From the NCBI GenBank assembly GCA_950022655.1, contig OX465582.1, positions 90,115,801-90,179,800 on the forward strand: DNA of 64,000 nucleotides. Reading direction: 5' to 3'. The notes under the pieces are model-generated. The model was given only the letters and a program-made list of their open reading frames with translations, searched no databases and was not told the DNA's origin. Positions 22,386 through 33,432 of the stretch are shown here, one piece after another. Numbering within the stretch: the first letter of the stretch is position 1; the number at the start of each line of letters is the position of its first letter. This stretch comes from Alentia gelatinosa (Eukaryota > Annelida > Polychaeta > Phyllodocida > Polynoidae). A program made the position numbers and the translations under genes.

Positions 22386-22974
22386 TACTTCACCCTCAAG
22401 GACGAATGATGCTTAGAGGCATCAACCGGCCCAATGTCCAAAATGTTTATCGTACTTATTACATACCTAAATATATAAAAAGCCATTTTACATACTTATT
22501 AAATGTACCAATTGACCCGATGGTTACAGTGCACCCGAATATTCACTATATTTATACTGCACCCCTAGCAGCGGGCAGTATTTCATAGACGTTCGGCCAT
22601 AGGTATGTAATAATAATCATGGAGTTCTCATCATGACCCATCGCCTGGAAGAGTGCATTGCCATAAAGTCGGCAGCAGCTGGTGAGCAATAAACTTCAAC
22701 CACCTCCAAGCCGCATACCTTTACACCCCACCCCACTATACCCTATTTATTAAGGCACCGGTTTTAGTGAACGAGGCATCAAAGTAGCTGTTTTTCCTTA
22801 TCTTTCATATTTTTTAGAACGAGCGTAACTGGTTTATTTAATCTGATTAGTCATTAAGTTTTACATCTTATCTCTCCGTGGACCTAGCATTGGCAACTCG
22901 TTTCTAACGCCCATGAGATATTTAGGAACAATGTCCAAAGGTTTTTAATTCTGTCGGTGGGCTAAAATGTCCGT
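22386..22974. other. Non-coding, nothing recognised
   Basis: I see no gene or repeat structure. Confidence 0.4.
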
Positions 22975-23125
22975 CATCATTTTCCATTGGCCGATTATTC
23001 GGCACCGATCTGCAGTCAGTAACCACCAATTGAACTTTTGTGCCTGGCGTTTGAAATGGTCACTGATACCAACATACAGCCAGTGGCACCAATGAGAGAC
23101 TTTTAGTGGTGCTCAATTAATCAGT
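22975..23125. mobile_element. ATTGGC-ended MITE (copy 2)
   Basis: It contains CCATTGGCCGATTATTCGGC, CCGATCTGCAGTCAG and GATACCAACATACAG, shared with the copy at 27404. Confidence 0.6.
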
Positions 23126-23386
23126 GCAAGACATGCAGATAAAAGCTAAAAAAAATTATTAATGTAGACAGCGTAAAGAACATATCTGACGGATGTATAC
23201 GCGTGCGTAAAGGCTGTATTGGGCGTGCGGCGTAGATATGTATCTACATATAGCTATTTCGTCTGAGGCTGTAGGTACTGCACTTGAAACTGGAGGTATG
23301 CCCAGTGCCTAGGTAAGCTGAAATATCTGTCTGAACCACCTACCTTGCGACTGGAAAGTTTGTGACTGGGCATACCTGGGGTACCT

Positions 23387-23688
23387 CAGGGACCTGTTTC
23401 ACTAGTTTCGTGACATGTCTAGATGGTGTGTCCAGTTTCATAAGAACTAGACATTAGACTTCGTTTTGTCCGTTCTTGCTTGCACTGTTGGTGCCGCTTT
23501 TCATGTCAACCTAACACTTTTGTCACGAAACTAGTACAACAGGTCCATGATGTGTGGATTTGTCAAGTTCTTATGTTTGGGGTCTGTCTTTACCTAAGGG
23601 CAGCTACTTGTGTTGTCCCGAAACTAGACAACCCCAATGTCCGTATGGTGTCATAGACATGTCACGAAGCTATTGAAACAGGTCTCTG
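23387..23688. mobile_element. 302-bp CAGGGACC TIR element (copy 1)
   Basis: It starts CAGGGACCTGTTTCACTAG and ends ATTGAAACAGGTCTCTG. The interior has TTTGGGGTCTGTCTTTACC and GGGCAGCTACTTGTGTTGTC, shared with 27076-27361. The CAGGG ends recall hAT elements, but I find no 8-bp duplication and no transposase. Confidence 0.72.
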
Positions 23689-24264
23689 GTTTTATTATTA
23701 TTATTTTTTTTTAATCTATAGCTCATAATTCGTCTCGAGAGACGGTCTTACATTACGGGCTTGTTACAATCAGCAAAATAAGTTACATATGTTCATTTGA
23801 TCATTCGATCTTTCATCCGTTGTGGGTGATTTACACAGTAATAGATAGTTATGTTTGGCGCACTAAGGCACACCCCATATCAGGTTTTTATCATATAAGC
23901 CACTTAGTCTGCTAAGCAAAATGATGATGAAGATGATAATGAGGTTGAAGCTATGAATTAAGTGTCGCATGATGTTTCGCAAGTTAGAAAAGTCTGCTAT
24001 GTTTGTAGCTACTCTCTCCTCTTGTTTCAGACCAGCGGGAAGCGCCAGTTCACACAGTGTGAACTGGACATGGATATTACCAGCTGAAGTTAACAGGCTC
24101 CTTACACCAACACAGACCTATAGTTGCTAATTTGATTTGGGGCAAGTTATATATGGGGCGATTTCCCCCAAACGGGCCGAGTTTTTCCGGAGCGAGAAAA
24201 TCCTCGGGCGACTTGGCTTAGGGGCGAGTTCTCCGGAATTCGCGCCTACTTCCTCCCATGTCCC
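23689..24264. other. Non-coding, nothing firm recognised
   Basis: 24140-24250 contains a short G-rich self-similar stretch (GGGCGATTTCCCC, GGGCGAGTTCTCCGG). No gene is seen. Confidence 0.4.
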
Positions 24265-25210
24265 GTGACCCTGCCTTCCAGAACCCCCTCAGTCTATACG
24301 GCCCCTCACCCCGTCACATCTGCCCCCCTCAGTCTATACGGCCCCTCACCCTGTCACATCCGCCCCCCTGATTCTATACGGCCCTTCACCCCATCACATC
24401 TGCCCCCCTCAGTCTATACGGCCCCTCACCCCGTCACATCCGCCCCCCCCCCCCTCAGTCTATACGGCCCCTCACCCAGTCACATCCACCCCCCTCAGTC
24501 TATACGGCCCCTCACCCCATCACATCCGCCCCCCATAGTCTATACGGCCCCTCACCCCGTCACATCCGCCCCCCTCAGTCTATACGGCCCCGCACCCCGT
24601 CACATCCGCCCCCCTCAGTCTCTACGGCCCTTCACCCCGTCACATCCGCCCCCTCAGTCTATACGCCCCCTCACCCCGTCACATCCGCCCCCCTCAGTCT
24701 ATACGCCCCCTCACCCCGTCACATCCGCCCCCCTCAGTCTATACGGCCCCTCACCCCGTCACATCCACCCCCTCAGTCTATACGGCCCCTCACCCCATCA
24801 CATCCGCCCCCCATAGTCTATACGGCCCCTCACCACGTCACATCCGCCCCCTCAGTCTATATGGCCCCTCACCCCGTCATATCCGCCCCCCTCAGTCTAT
24901 ACGGCCCCTCACCCCGTCACACCGCCCACCTCAGTCTATACGGCCCCTTATCCCATCACATCCGCCCCCCATAGTCTATACGGCCCCTCACCCCGTCACA
25001 TCCGCCCCCCTCAGTCTATACGGCCCCTCACCCCGTCACGTCCGCCCCCCTCAGTTTATACGGCCCCGCACCCCGTCACTTCCGCCCCCCTCAGTCTATA
25101 CGGCCCCTCACCCTGTCACACCGCCCCTCACCCCGTCACACCCGCCGCCCTCACTCTCCTGCCGGCCCCTCACCCCGTCATATCCGCCCCCCTCAGTCTA
25201 TACGGCCCCT
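24265..25210. repeat. 40-bp C-rich minisatellite
   Basis: About 23 units with the core AGTCTATACGGCCCCTCACC and CCGTCACATCCGCCCCCCTC. The unit starts fall at 24291, 24331, 24371 and 24411, giving a 40-bp period. A 183-residue Pro-rich open frame is a product of the repeat. Confidence 0.95.
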
Positions 25211-25257
25211 CGACGCCTGAACCCGGGCTGCCATTAGCACGGGGCCGGCGCCATCTG

Positions 25258-25624
25258 ATGGCCCAATTTCACACTTGGACGAGGGCGTCGGGCGACGGAC
25301 GGCGGGCGGCGGGCGGCGGACAGCGGGCGGCGGGCGGCGGGCGGTGGGCGGCGGGGCGGAGGGCGGGCGGCGGGCGGCGGGGGGACGGCGCCGGAGACAG
25401 CCTATTAAACCCGGCGCCGCCTGATCTTTATCACGGCCCGGGGACCGGAGCGGGCAGGACGGCCGGGGAGGGGAGAGGCGGGCCGGGGAGGGAGGAGGGG
25501 GGCTGGGGAGGAGACCAGGGAGGGGAGGAGACCAGAGAGGGCGAGGGCCGGGAAGGTAGGAGGAGGGCCGGGGAGGAGGAGGGCCGGGGAGGGCTGGTGA
25601 AGGGGAAGAAGGGCCAAGGGGTGA
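25258..25624. repeat. GC-rich (GGGCGGC)n and GGGGAGG-type purine tract
   Basis: 25290-25390 is a degenerate GGCGGGCGGC repeat. 25450-25620 is G/A-rich with GGCCGGGGAGG units. The 155-residue Gly-rich frame here is not a convincing gene. Confidence 0.85.
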
Positions 25625-26260
25625 GGAGGTGTAGTGGGATGTGTATAGTAGCTCGGGGTTATTGGAGGGGTGTTGGAAAGATGCGGGCAGGGGAAATGAT
25701 CAGGCATGGGAGACCGTCGCTATGAAGGGGGATGTGGTAGCATTGCAGATGGAGGTGGTGAGGCAAGGAGGTTGCGGTTCAGTGGGAGGTTTGTTTATAA
25801 TGGGTGTGGGTTGTTGGAGGGGTGGCAGGATGATTGGGGCAGGGTAAATGAGCAGGCATTGAGGATTGTCGCTAAGGTAGGAGATGTGGTAGTGATGCAG
25901 ACTGAGGTGTTGGGGTGTGGAAGTAGAGGTCTAGCGGGAGCTGTGTGTATAGTAAGTGTGGGCCATTGGAGGCCTGGTGGGAAAATGGGAGGGCATGGGG
26001 GATTGTTGCTAAGGTAGGAGATGTGGTTGTGATGCAGACTGAGGTGTTGGGGTATTGAAGTAGCGGTCTATAGTGGGAGGTGTGTCTATAGCTAGTGTAG
26101 GCCATTGGAGATTGGGGGAGGGCAGGGAAAATGGGCGGGCATGGGGGATTGTCGCTATGGTAGGCAAGGCTGTGGTATAGTGGATGGAGGTTGTTGATTT
26201 AGGAAACAGTGGTTTAGTGGGAGGTGTGTAGTGGCCTTGGGTTTTATGGAGTGGCTGGCA
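25625..26260. repeat. ~138-bp tandem repeat, about four diverged units
   Basis: GATGCAGACTGAGGTGTTGG recurs at 25893 and 26031 (138 bp apart), with diverged units on either side (CATTGCAGATGGAGGTGG near 25741). Confidence 0.8.
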
Positions 26261-26653
26261 AGCAGTTCAGGTAGATGGGACAATGTTCCAGTAGATATAA
26301 TTGGGTTGAGGTCATTAAGATTGACGTAAGAGTAAAGAAGCATTGAACCTCGTCTTGTATTATGTACAGCATGGTAAAGTTGTTCTATATGAAGTGCCGA
26401 TTTCACAAGGACACACGATTTCAGCCGATTCTGGCCGATTTGTTGACTCACTAAATCGGGATGAATCGTACAAGTATGACAGGATGAATCGGTCTTGTAG
26501 ACGCCCCGTGAGCGGTAATAGGGGATCTACACACTCGGTAACGAGGCAAGGAGATGTTACAAGATTTAGTACGATCCAACAAGATACTGCAAGACACAGC
26601 CCGACCCTGTCAGACAAAAGATCGGTGGAATCAGCACTTAAGTGAGTCTTCTA
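26261..26653. other. Non-coding, nothing firm recognised
   Basis: Short diverged repeats of CCGATTTTGACT type around 26400-26590. No domain in the ~100-residue open frames. Confidence 0.35.
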
Positions 26654-27032
26654 AAAACTAGGAGCAAATTGTATGTGTATCATTGATGAATGAGCGTGTA
26701 ATTATAAATGAATAACAATGAAAAGGTCTATGGATAGTTTTCTGTATTCAACTTGCACCCAGTCAACTTGCCATTTCTGCAACTGCCTGAATCTAGAATC
26801 CAAACATATCAAGCACCAGCGGGTCTTGAGGTATTTTGGACTTGAGTGATTGGTCATGGTCAGCTGGGCATGCCTCTAAGACCCTGAGACACTGGCACCC
26901 TGCTCCATTCTCAATATCACAGTGGGTATCATGCAGACAGTGAAGGGAGAGTCTCTCTGCAGAATGCTGGATGTCTATTTGTGACCACTCTAACCTCATG
27001 GCAATATATAGGGTATGCGAGTATGCTCTAAC
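26654..27032 (+). repeat. Dispersed ~380-bp repeat, copy 4
   Basis: It runs from AACTAGGAGCAAATTG to GAGTATGCTCTAA and includes GATTGGTCATGGTCAGCTGG and GACCCTGAGACACTGGC. Confidence 0.8.
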
Positions 27033-27075
27033 TAGTAAAAATGTGTGAGTAGTATACGAAGATGAACGTTCACAC

Positions 27076-27361
27076 CAGGGACCTGTTTCACTAGTTTCGT
27101 GTCTAGATGGCGTGTCCGGTTTGTCCGGTTTCATAAGAACTAGACATTAGACTTTGTTTTGTCAGTTCTTGCTTGCACTGTTGGTACCACTTTTATCACG
27201 AAACTAGTTAAACAGGTCCATGACTTGTAGATTTGTCTAATTCTTATGTTTGGGGTCTGTCTTTACCTAAGGGCAGCTACTTGTGTTGTCACGAAACTAG
27301 ACAACCCCAATGTCTGTATGGTGTCACAGACATGTCACCAAACTAGTGAAACAGGTCCCTG
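27076..27361. mobile_element. 286-bp CAGGGACC TIR element (copy 2)
   Basis: It starts CAGGGACCTGTTTCACTAG and ends CTAGTGAAACAGGTCCCTG, a near-perfect inverted repeat. It is closely similar to copy 1 throughout. Confidence 0.8.
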
Positions 27362-27403
27362 GTACTGAACCACGCTTACACTGAGTACACAACAGACCAG
27401 ATT

Positions 27404-27792
27404 TCATTGGCCGATTATTGAGTATCGATCTGCAGTCGGGGACAACTAATCGATTTTATTGTGTACAACAATGCTACATCGGTGAAAGGAAACAACCTGG
27501 CATTTGAAATGGTGACTGATACCGACATACAGTTAGTGGCACCATCGTCAGACTTTTAGAGGTACTCAATTTATCGGTGCCGTTTTCGTTGACTAATAGA
27601 AAATAGCATGTAGGCCACTTTCCATTGGCTGAATATTTGCCACCAATCTGCAGTTGGAAACCACCAATCCTTTTTTGGTACACCGGGACAAGACATGGAA
27701 AGAAATTCTACCCAATTCATTTGGCCATCACCGACTGATTTTTAGCGGAAGTCATATAATTGTTGCCATTTTCGTTGGCCAATGAGAAACAA
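27404..27792. mobile_element. Two adjacent ATTGGC-ended MITEs (copies 3 and 4)
   Basis: 27404-27606 and 27612-27792 each begin near TTTCATTGGC or TTTCCATTGGC and end with a CGTTTTCGTTG(A/G)C(C/T)AAT-type complement. Both carry ATCTGCAGT. Confidence 0.65.
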
Positions 27793-27892
27793 CAATTATC
27801 TCATCCCTGGTATTTTGTCCAATAGTCTTAACATTGGGAACTCTTCTTCCATGCCCCTTCAAGTATTGCAATCTGTTCTCCATGGTCTATAT

Positions 27893-28086
27893 CCAGGGTA
27901 TCACCCATTCTTTTAGTGTGTACAGAGGTGAGATAAAAACAGAAAACAACTCGTTTTGATTAAAGAACTCATTCTCCTACTCGTTTGAACGCTACGTGAT
28001 ATTCACTCGGCTGTCTCCTCGTTTATATCACTCCGCATCAAACTCATGGAGAACCATGACTTGAACCAAACCTTGTTGGTTTCTTC
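27893..28086. mobile_element. Composite hairpin element (copy P8)
   Basis: The border GAGGTGAGATAAAAACAG is followed by a palindrome (27940-28086) pairing AACTCGTTTTGATTAAAGAA with a distal complement near 28060-28086. The apex ATTCACTCGGCTGTCTCCTC is the family apex. It is in the opposite orientation to 42297-42584. Confidence 0.75.
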
Positions 28087-28704
28087 TTTAATCCTTTTTT
28101 CACAAATGTAGTAATCAAATGTATCCTCTATTCACAGTTGTCTGTATGGATACATCCACCAGGGACTCATAAATCTGCAAATATAATAATTACGTAATGT
28201 CGGCGGATGTCGCCTTGATCTTACTCTACAATCCCCGGGACGCTGAATCCAAAACGAGGCTATCCCACCAGGCCGCCTAGCGGGGAGAAATAAAACCGGT
28301 CATTCTCCGAGACACCCCTCCAGAGTCCCCAACCTCAGAAAAAAAACCCTCAAACTCCCCCGATTTAACAGAGAATCCGCCTGCCCTCGATCCGTTTCCA
28401 TATAATGTCCTGGTACAAATACAGACCCAGATGAAGGTCTATTCCCGAGATACTGCCCCCAGAACTCTCTCGCCCCCCCCCCCCCACACACACACAGAGG
28501 GACACCCAGGCCTGTTTAGACCGCCCCCCCTCCCTCCTCCCCGGCAGCCGGCGGCCAATTAGGCAGGCCGGCAGCTAATTGGCCGGCGGCGTAACACCTC
28601 CCCCGGGACGACCCGATCACCGTGTTATGCTAATTTTACAAACCGTCCTCATCGCCCCTTTGAGTCTCTTCAGTCGGGCGTGCGGCTGGCGGCCTGGACT
28701 TGAG
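28087..28704. other. Low-copy DNA; possible homeodomain/POU sites
   Basis: 28540-28640 is GC-rich and unique-looking. AT cores sit in inverted arrangement (GGCCAATTAGG near 28553, CTAATTGGCC near 28575), and an ATGCTAAT POU-like site lies at 28627-28634. This is weak evidence of an enhancer. A C13 run lies near 28470. Confidence 0.3.
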
Positions 28705-29246
28705 CAGCTCCGAGCTACTCAATCAGTGAGGGCTGGGCATAGAGACTGACGCAGTGCACCGCTTTTATAGACTCACTCTATGAAGTGAATATGCACTGTT
28801 TTTATAGACAGATTCTATAAAGTGACTATGCACTGCTTTTATAGCTCCGAGCTACTCAATCAGTGAGGGCTGGGCATAGAGACTGACGCAGTGCACCACT
28901 TTTATAGACTCACTCTATGAAGTGACTATGCACTGTTTTTATAGACGGACTCTATAAAGTAACTACACAGCACCGAGCTACTCAATCAGTGAGGATTGGG
29001 CGTAAAGACTGATGCAGTGCACTGCTTTTATAGACTCACTCTATAAAGTGACTGTGCACTGTTTTTATAGATGGACTCTATAAAATGACTACACAGCTCC
29101 GAGCTACTCAATCAGTGAGCGCCATGCATGGGGACTGATGCAGTGCACTGCTTTTATAGACTCACTCTATAAAGTGACTATGCACTGTATTCATAAATTA
29201 ACTCTTAAAGTTATAAAGTGACTATACACTGCTTTTATAGACTGAC
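28705..29246. repeat. ~126-137-bp tandem repeat with internal ~37-bp subrepeat
   Basis: CGAGCTACTCAATCAGTGAG recurs at 28711, 28848, 28974 and 29100. Each unit contains several TTTTATAGACTGACTCTATA-type subunits. Confidence 0.9.
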
Positions 29247-29282
29247 TCCTGTCCACCTGTCCACAAAACCATCGGTAATTAT

Positions 29283-29560
29283 AGGGGAAACCTATGAAAG
29301 TTTAGGGTATATGATCGTATCCCATCGAGTTTGAATAGCAGAGTAATCTGCAAGGCGAAACTGCTTGAAGTATACACGTAGCAATTCAACCGAGATGGGA
29401 TCGAGCTCTGACCGTAAACTCACCCTTCACATTAACTAATGGGCTAACCTTTGTGACATAATCCCCCATCGGGTATTTTTTCTAAATACTCCATGGGCGT
29501 TGGATACAAACTCCCAATGTTAAATCTATGGGGTAAAAATACCAGGAGTGAGTTGAAGTC
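29283..29560. mobile_element. Hairpin element, TTTGAATCG-type (copy 2), plus module
   Basis: 29313-29410 matches the hairpin at 12715-12795. 29450-29560 (AATCCCCCATCGGG, CCAATGTTAAATCTATGGGG) matches the TTATCTCACCCC module at 51060-51204. Confidence 0.65.
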
Positions 29561-30235
29561 TATGTACACGATACATGGCGCCTGTCACCCGAGACTGTGT
29601 CCAGGTTCACACTTGGTGCGTTTAACGCGGCCATCCACTGTGAAACAGCCGTGAGAGATGGCACAAGCCGCGCGAGGCGCTCAAGTGTAAACAGGCTTTA
29701 ATGGTGGGAGTACGCGTTAGAAATGAGAGTGAGAACCACTTCATGTTACACCTCTACAGCCGCGGGACGGATGGCCTATCAGCAGGCTTCTTAAAGGAAC
29801 AGCGGATTATATGCTTTGAACATTAAAACCCATGTCTAATTTGAATATTTGCCGTGTTTTGTTTTCTTCAATGTGAAGATCAATATTTCGATATATTTTT
29901 TTATTTAATTTTTGGGTCAAGATGTGTTGATTTAACAACAAAACAACATTCAAAAGTGCACTCAACTCTTATAGGAGAAGATCTTCCGTACACCATACTT
30001 ATCTCACCCCTGGTATTTTTGTTGTACCCCTGCTATATGGTGAAGCTAACAGTGTTTTAGAAGTCGTATGCTCAGTATCAGCGATATGGTGAAGATAATG
30101 CCACAGGCTGCACACTGACTCGAGGCAGCCTCTAGACAGGAGAGGCCTCCCGACAACCACAAATCATGACGCCTGCTCCTCCCGCTGTCTGCATTCTGCC
30201 CGTCCTGAAGAAGCTGAAGACCCTTGAGAACGGAC
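29561..30235. other. Non-coding; small module fragment
   Basis: 29995-30030 (CTTATCTCACCCCTGG) is a fragment of the recurrent module border. Otherwise I recognise nothing. Confidence 0.4.
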
Positions 30236-31080
30236 GGCGACTGCGGGTGGTGGTTGGCGTGTGCAGTGTGCAGTGTGTGGTGTATAGAGGGTATCAGTGG
30301 GTGGTGGGTGGTGTGCAGTGGGTGGTGTACAGAGGGTATCAGTGGGTGGTGGGTGGTGTGCAGTGTGTGGTGTATAGAGGGTATCAGTGGGTGGTGGGTG
30401 GTGTGCAGTGGGTGGTGTACAGAGGGTTTCAGTGGGTGGTGGGTGGTGTGCAGTGGGTGGTGGGTGTCAGTGGATAGTGTACAGAGAGTGTCAGTGGGTG
30501 GTGTACAGAGGGTTTCAGAGGGCGGTGGGTGTGAGTGGGTGGTGGGTGTGAGTGGGTGGTGGGTGTGAGTGGGTGGTGGGTGTGAGTGGGTGATGCGTAT
30601 CAGTGGGTGGTGGTTATCAGTGGGTGGTGGGTGTGAGTGGTTGGTGGGTGTGAGTGGTTGGTGGGTGTGAGTGGGTGGTGGGTGTGAGTGGGTGGTGGGT
30701 ATCAGTGGGTGGGGTGTATCAGTGGGTGGTGGGTATCAGTGGGTGGTGTATAGTGGGTGTGAGTGGGTGGTAGGTATCAGTTGGGGGTGGGTGTCAGAGG
30801 GTGGTGTGCAGAGGGTGGTGAATGACAAGGGGTGGTGGGTAACGGGTAATCTGATTGGGCGGTGGACAACCGAACGGGGTTGGAAGTAAAACCGGCCTGT
30901 TGGGTGGCAGGTTCGGGGTGGCAGTAGGCAATGGGTGGCAGATTGGGGGTGGTAGCAGGCAACATGCAGAGGATCTGGGATGGTGGTGGGCGATGGGCAG
31001 CAGGTTCAAGGTAGTGGTTGGCAGAACGCAGTGGATATAGGGGTCGGTTGTGGGTAGTGGGTGGCAGATCCAGTACTCAC
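30236..31080. repeat. GTGGGTGGTG minisatellite, 45-bp then 18-bp units
   Basis: 30280-30470 has 45-bp units (TATCAGTGGGTGGTGGGTGG, GTGTGCAGTGG). 30520-30780 has 18-bp units (GTGAGTGGGTGGTGG). The tail to 31080 is degenerate. The Gly/Val/Trp frames are artefacts. Confidence 0.92.
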
Positions 31081-31309
31081 TGCCTGTCACCCACCAAATT
31101 ATACCCACTGAACATCCCACCACCTGCCCCCCCCCCCCCCTCCTGCCTGCATCATGACACCCGACATCAACTCCTAACAAGGCTAACTGCCCCACTAGCC
31201 GCTAGACGGCGCCGTATGACAGTTGGGACCAGCGAGTTGGTCCTGCTGTATAATACGTCCCGCTGAGAACAAGCGAAAGCACAGGAGGTTCAAACAAAAT
31301 GTTGTTGTT

Positions 31310-32110
31310 TGTGTCTTTGTTTTTTGTCACGTTGTTGTTTGTCTTGTTATTGTTTGTGTTGGTGCTGTGTGTTGTTTGTCAGCGTTGTTTGTGGCAGCGT
31401 CATTTGTGGCGGCTTTATTTGTGGCGGCATTAACTGTGGCAGAGTTGTTTGTGTCCGCCTTGTTTGTGGCAGCGTTGTTTGTGGCAGTGTCATTTGTGGT
31501 GATATCATCTAATAGTTCATTGTCTCATGTGGCATTGTTTGTGGCACTGTCATTTGTGGTGGTGTCACTTTATGGCATCGTCATTTGTGGCAGCGTCATT
31601 TCATGTGGCCTGATTGGTTCTGTGTTGTTTGTGGCAGTGACGTTTGTGGTGGCATTGTTTTTGGCAGCATTGTTTTGGCAACACTGTCTCTGGGGGAATC
31701 GTTTGTGTCATAGTCGTTTGTGGTGGCGTTCTTTGTGGCATCATCTCATGTTTGTGACAGCGTTGTTTGTGTTGTTGTTTGTGTTGTTGTTGTTTGTGTT
31801 GTTGTTGTTTTTGTTGGCGTTGTTTGTGTTGGCGTTGTTTTGTGTTATTGTTGTTTGTGTTGGCGTTGTTTGTGTTGGTGTTGTTTGTGTTGGCATTGTT
31901 TGTGTTGGTGTTGTTTGTGTTGACGTTGTTTTGTTTGTTGTTTGTGTTGTTGTTGTTGTTTGTGTTGTTGTTGTTTGTGTTGTTGTTGTTTGTGTTGGCG
32001 TTGTTTGTGTTGGTGTTGTTTGTGTTGGCATTGTTTGTGTTGTTGTCTGTGTTGGCGTTGTTCGTGTTGGCGTTGTTCGTGACGGCGTCATTTGTGGCGG
32101 CGTCGTTTGT
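31310..32110. repeat. 15-bp TTGTTTGTGTTGGCG repeat
   Basis: Diverged GTTTGTGGCAGCG units (31380-31740) pass into regular GTTTGTGTTGGCGTT and GTTGTTGTTTGTGTT units (31750-32080). Because 15 is a multiple of three, both strands stay open. That produces the hydrophobic LFVLA-type and the TNNAN-type false proteins. Confidence 0.93.
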
Positions 32111-32529
32111 AGCTGCATCGTTTCTGGCGGCCGGGCGTCGCCGACACTCGTTTGGACCGCAGTGTGGGACGTGTAGCAATATCAGGACGTCGGGAAGTGG
32201 CTCTCCACCTCCCTGAGGAGGCCACTGGGGGGTGGTCGGGGCAGGCGGGGTGATGGGCGCTGGGTATTGTTTTATGCATCGAGACTTTTATACAGTACAC
32301 GGAGTGGGCAGAGTTATTGCATGTGTTAAAGCTGGCACGGGGAAAGTTTCACGGGCGGGCGAGGAAGTAGCAGTGGTGATCAGTGCCACGTTTACTGTGA
32401 GATAGATGAGTCACTAGAGGCAGGGTGTACTGATGGATCGCCAAACACAGATATAAAGATAACAGGGTATAGCGAGTACTGCAGATCATACCGGGATATA
32501 GTGCTCACATTATATCCAGTTAGTGTATA
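32111..32529. other. Non-coding, nothing recognised
   Basis: I see no gene or inverted repeat. Confidence 0.4.
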
Positions 32530-32686
32530 CAGTATAAAACCCCGCTTCAGGGACACCACGCTTAAGGGAACACCCAGCTAAAGGGACAATTTGATTGGAA
32601 CAGAAATTGTTATTTAGTTTATTTCAATCCCGCTTAAGGGGAAACCCTCCGTACCAAGCAAAGTGTTCCCTTAAGCGGGGTTTTAA
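32530..32686. mobile_element. MITE-like element with pogo/Tigger-like ends (copy 3)
   Basis: It starts CAGTATAAAACCCCGCTTC and ends CCTTAAGCGGGGTTTTAA. The interior contains TTATTTAGTTTATTTCAA, shared with 37568-37741. Confidence 0.7.
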
Positions 32687-32710
32687 TGCATGTAGAAAGA
32701 ACTGGATTGA

Positions 32711-32893
32711 GAATAGTTTAAATAAACAATACTTCACAAGTTTGGATGCACAGTAATCTTCTTTGAGGCAAAGCTGAGTGACGATTATGGCACATCGAAA
32801 CAAGTGGAGTATTGTGTATTTTACGATTCAAGTGTGGTTCTGGATTTATCTCACCCCTTTCTATGATATCAAACGACATCACAATATCAACAT
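32711..32893. mobile_element. Composite hairpin element (copy P2), interrupted by the retrotransposon
   Basis: The palindrome 32711-32829 has apex GAGGCAAAGCTGAGTG. It is followed by TGGATTTATCTCACCCC and CACAATATCAACAT. The retrotransposon begins at 32894, and the sequence after its far end (37417, TAGAATTTACTTAGCAAATC) continues the element, judged by the relative at 37765-37975. Confidence 0.65.
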
Positions 32894-33046
32894 AATGACC
32901 AACAACTCGTCGAAGGCATTTTGGTAAAATTTATTACCGAGAAACTGGAAGTATGACATACGGTATCATGCAGTATAAAATACAATACCAGGGTGATCAA
33001 GGGATTCAAACTGGTAAAAACGGTATAATGTCAGAACAAAGTACCA
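32894..33046 (-). repeat. Split direct repeat B2 (element 3' end)
   Basis: 153 bp, identical to B1. It is separated from A2 by a 38-bp G-rich spacer (33047-33084). Confidence 0.9.
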
Positions 33047-33084
33047 TAGAAAGTCCATAGGAAAACTGTGGGGTGGGTGGGAGG

Positions 33085-33263
33085 AAAATGTTCAAAGGTG
33101 TCTTTGATGGCGTGCGGCATGACGTCACGAGGATGATGTCACAACGGCCGCGAGTCTCTAGATGGCGCTGCATCCGGGGAGACCGGAATGCGTCTCGTAA
33201 TCGTCAGGGGGCGCCACTCCGTTCTCCTCGTGAGTCCATTAAACCTCCTCAGTCGGTCACAAT
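33085..33263 (-). repeat. Split direct repeat A2
   Basis: 179 bp, the internal copy of A1. It abuts B1 through the shared AAT, giving the A1...B1A2...B2 layout that allows circle formation. Confidence 0.9.
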
Positions 33264-33413
33264 GACCAACAACTCGTCGAAGGCATTTTGGTAAAATTTA
33301 TTACCGAGAAACTGGAAGTATGACATACGGTATCATGCAGTATAAAATACAATACCAGGGTGATCAAGGGATTCAAACTGGTAAAAACGGTATAATGTCA
33401 GAACAAAGTACCA
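33261..33413 (-). repeat. Split direct repeat B1
   Basis: 153 bp, identical by eye to B2 (32894-33046). It lies just downstream of the recombinase stop and shares three bases (33261-33263) with A2. Confidence 0.9.
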
Positions 33414-33432
33414 AGCTGAAAGTCTGAAAATA

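Noticed and set aside
22114..22588. Open frames of 60-130 residues
   Set aside because: They lie across the type-C hairpin palindrome and its body. The equivalent frame in the copy at 44685 is different.
24265..24816. 183-residue Pro-rich open frame
   Set aside because: Product of the 40-bp array. Frame and peptide change with each indel and no conserved domain is visible.
25258..25725. 155-residue Gly-rich protein
   Set aside because: Arises from GGCGGGCGGC and GGGGAGG tracts, with no domain and no plausible start context.
31223..32176. 317-residue hydrophobic 'membrane protein'
   Set aside because: Generated by the 15-bp GTTTGTGTT repeat. The opposite strand is open as well.
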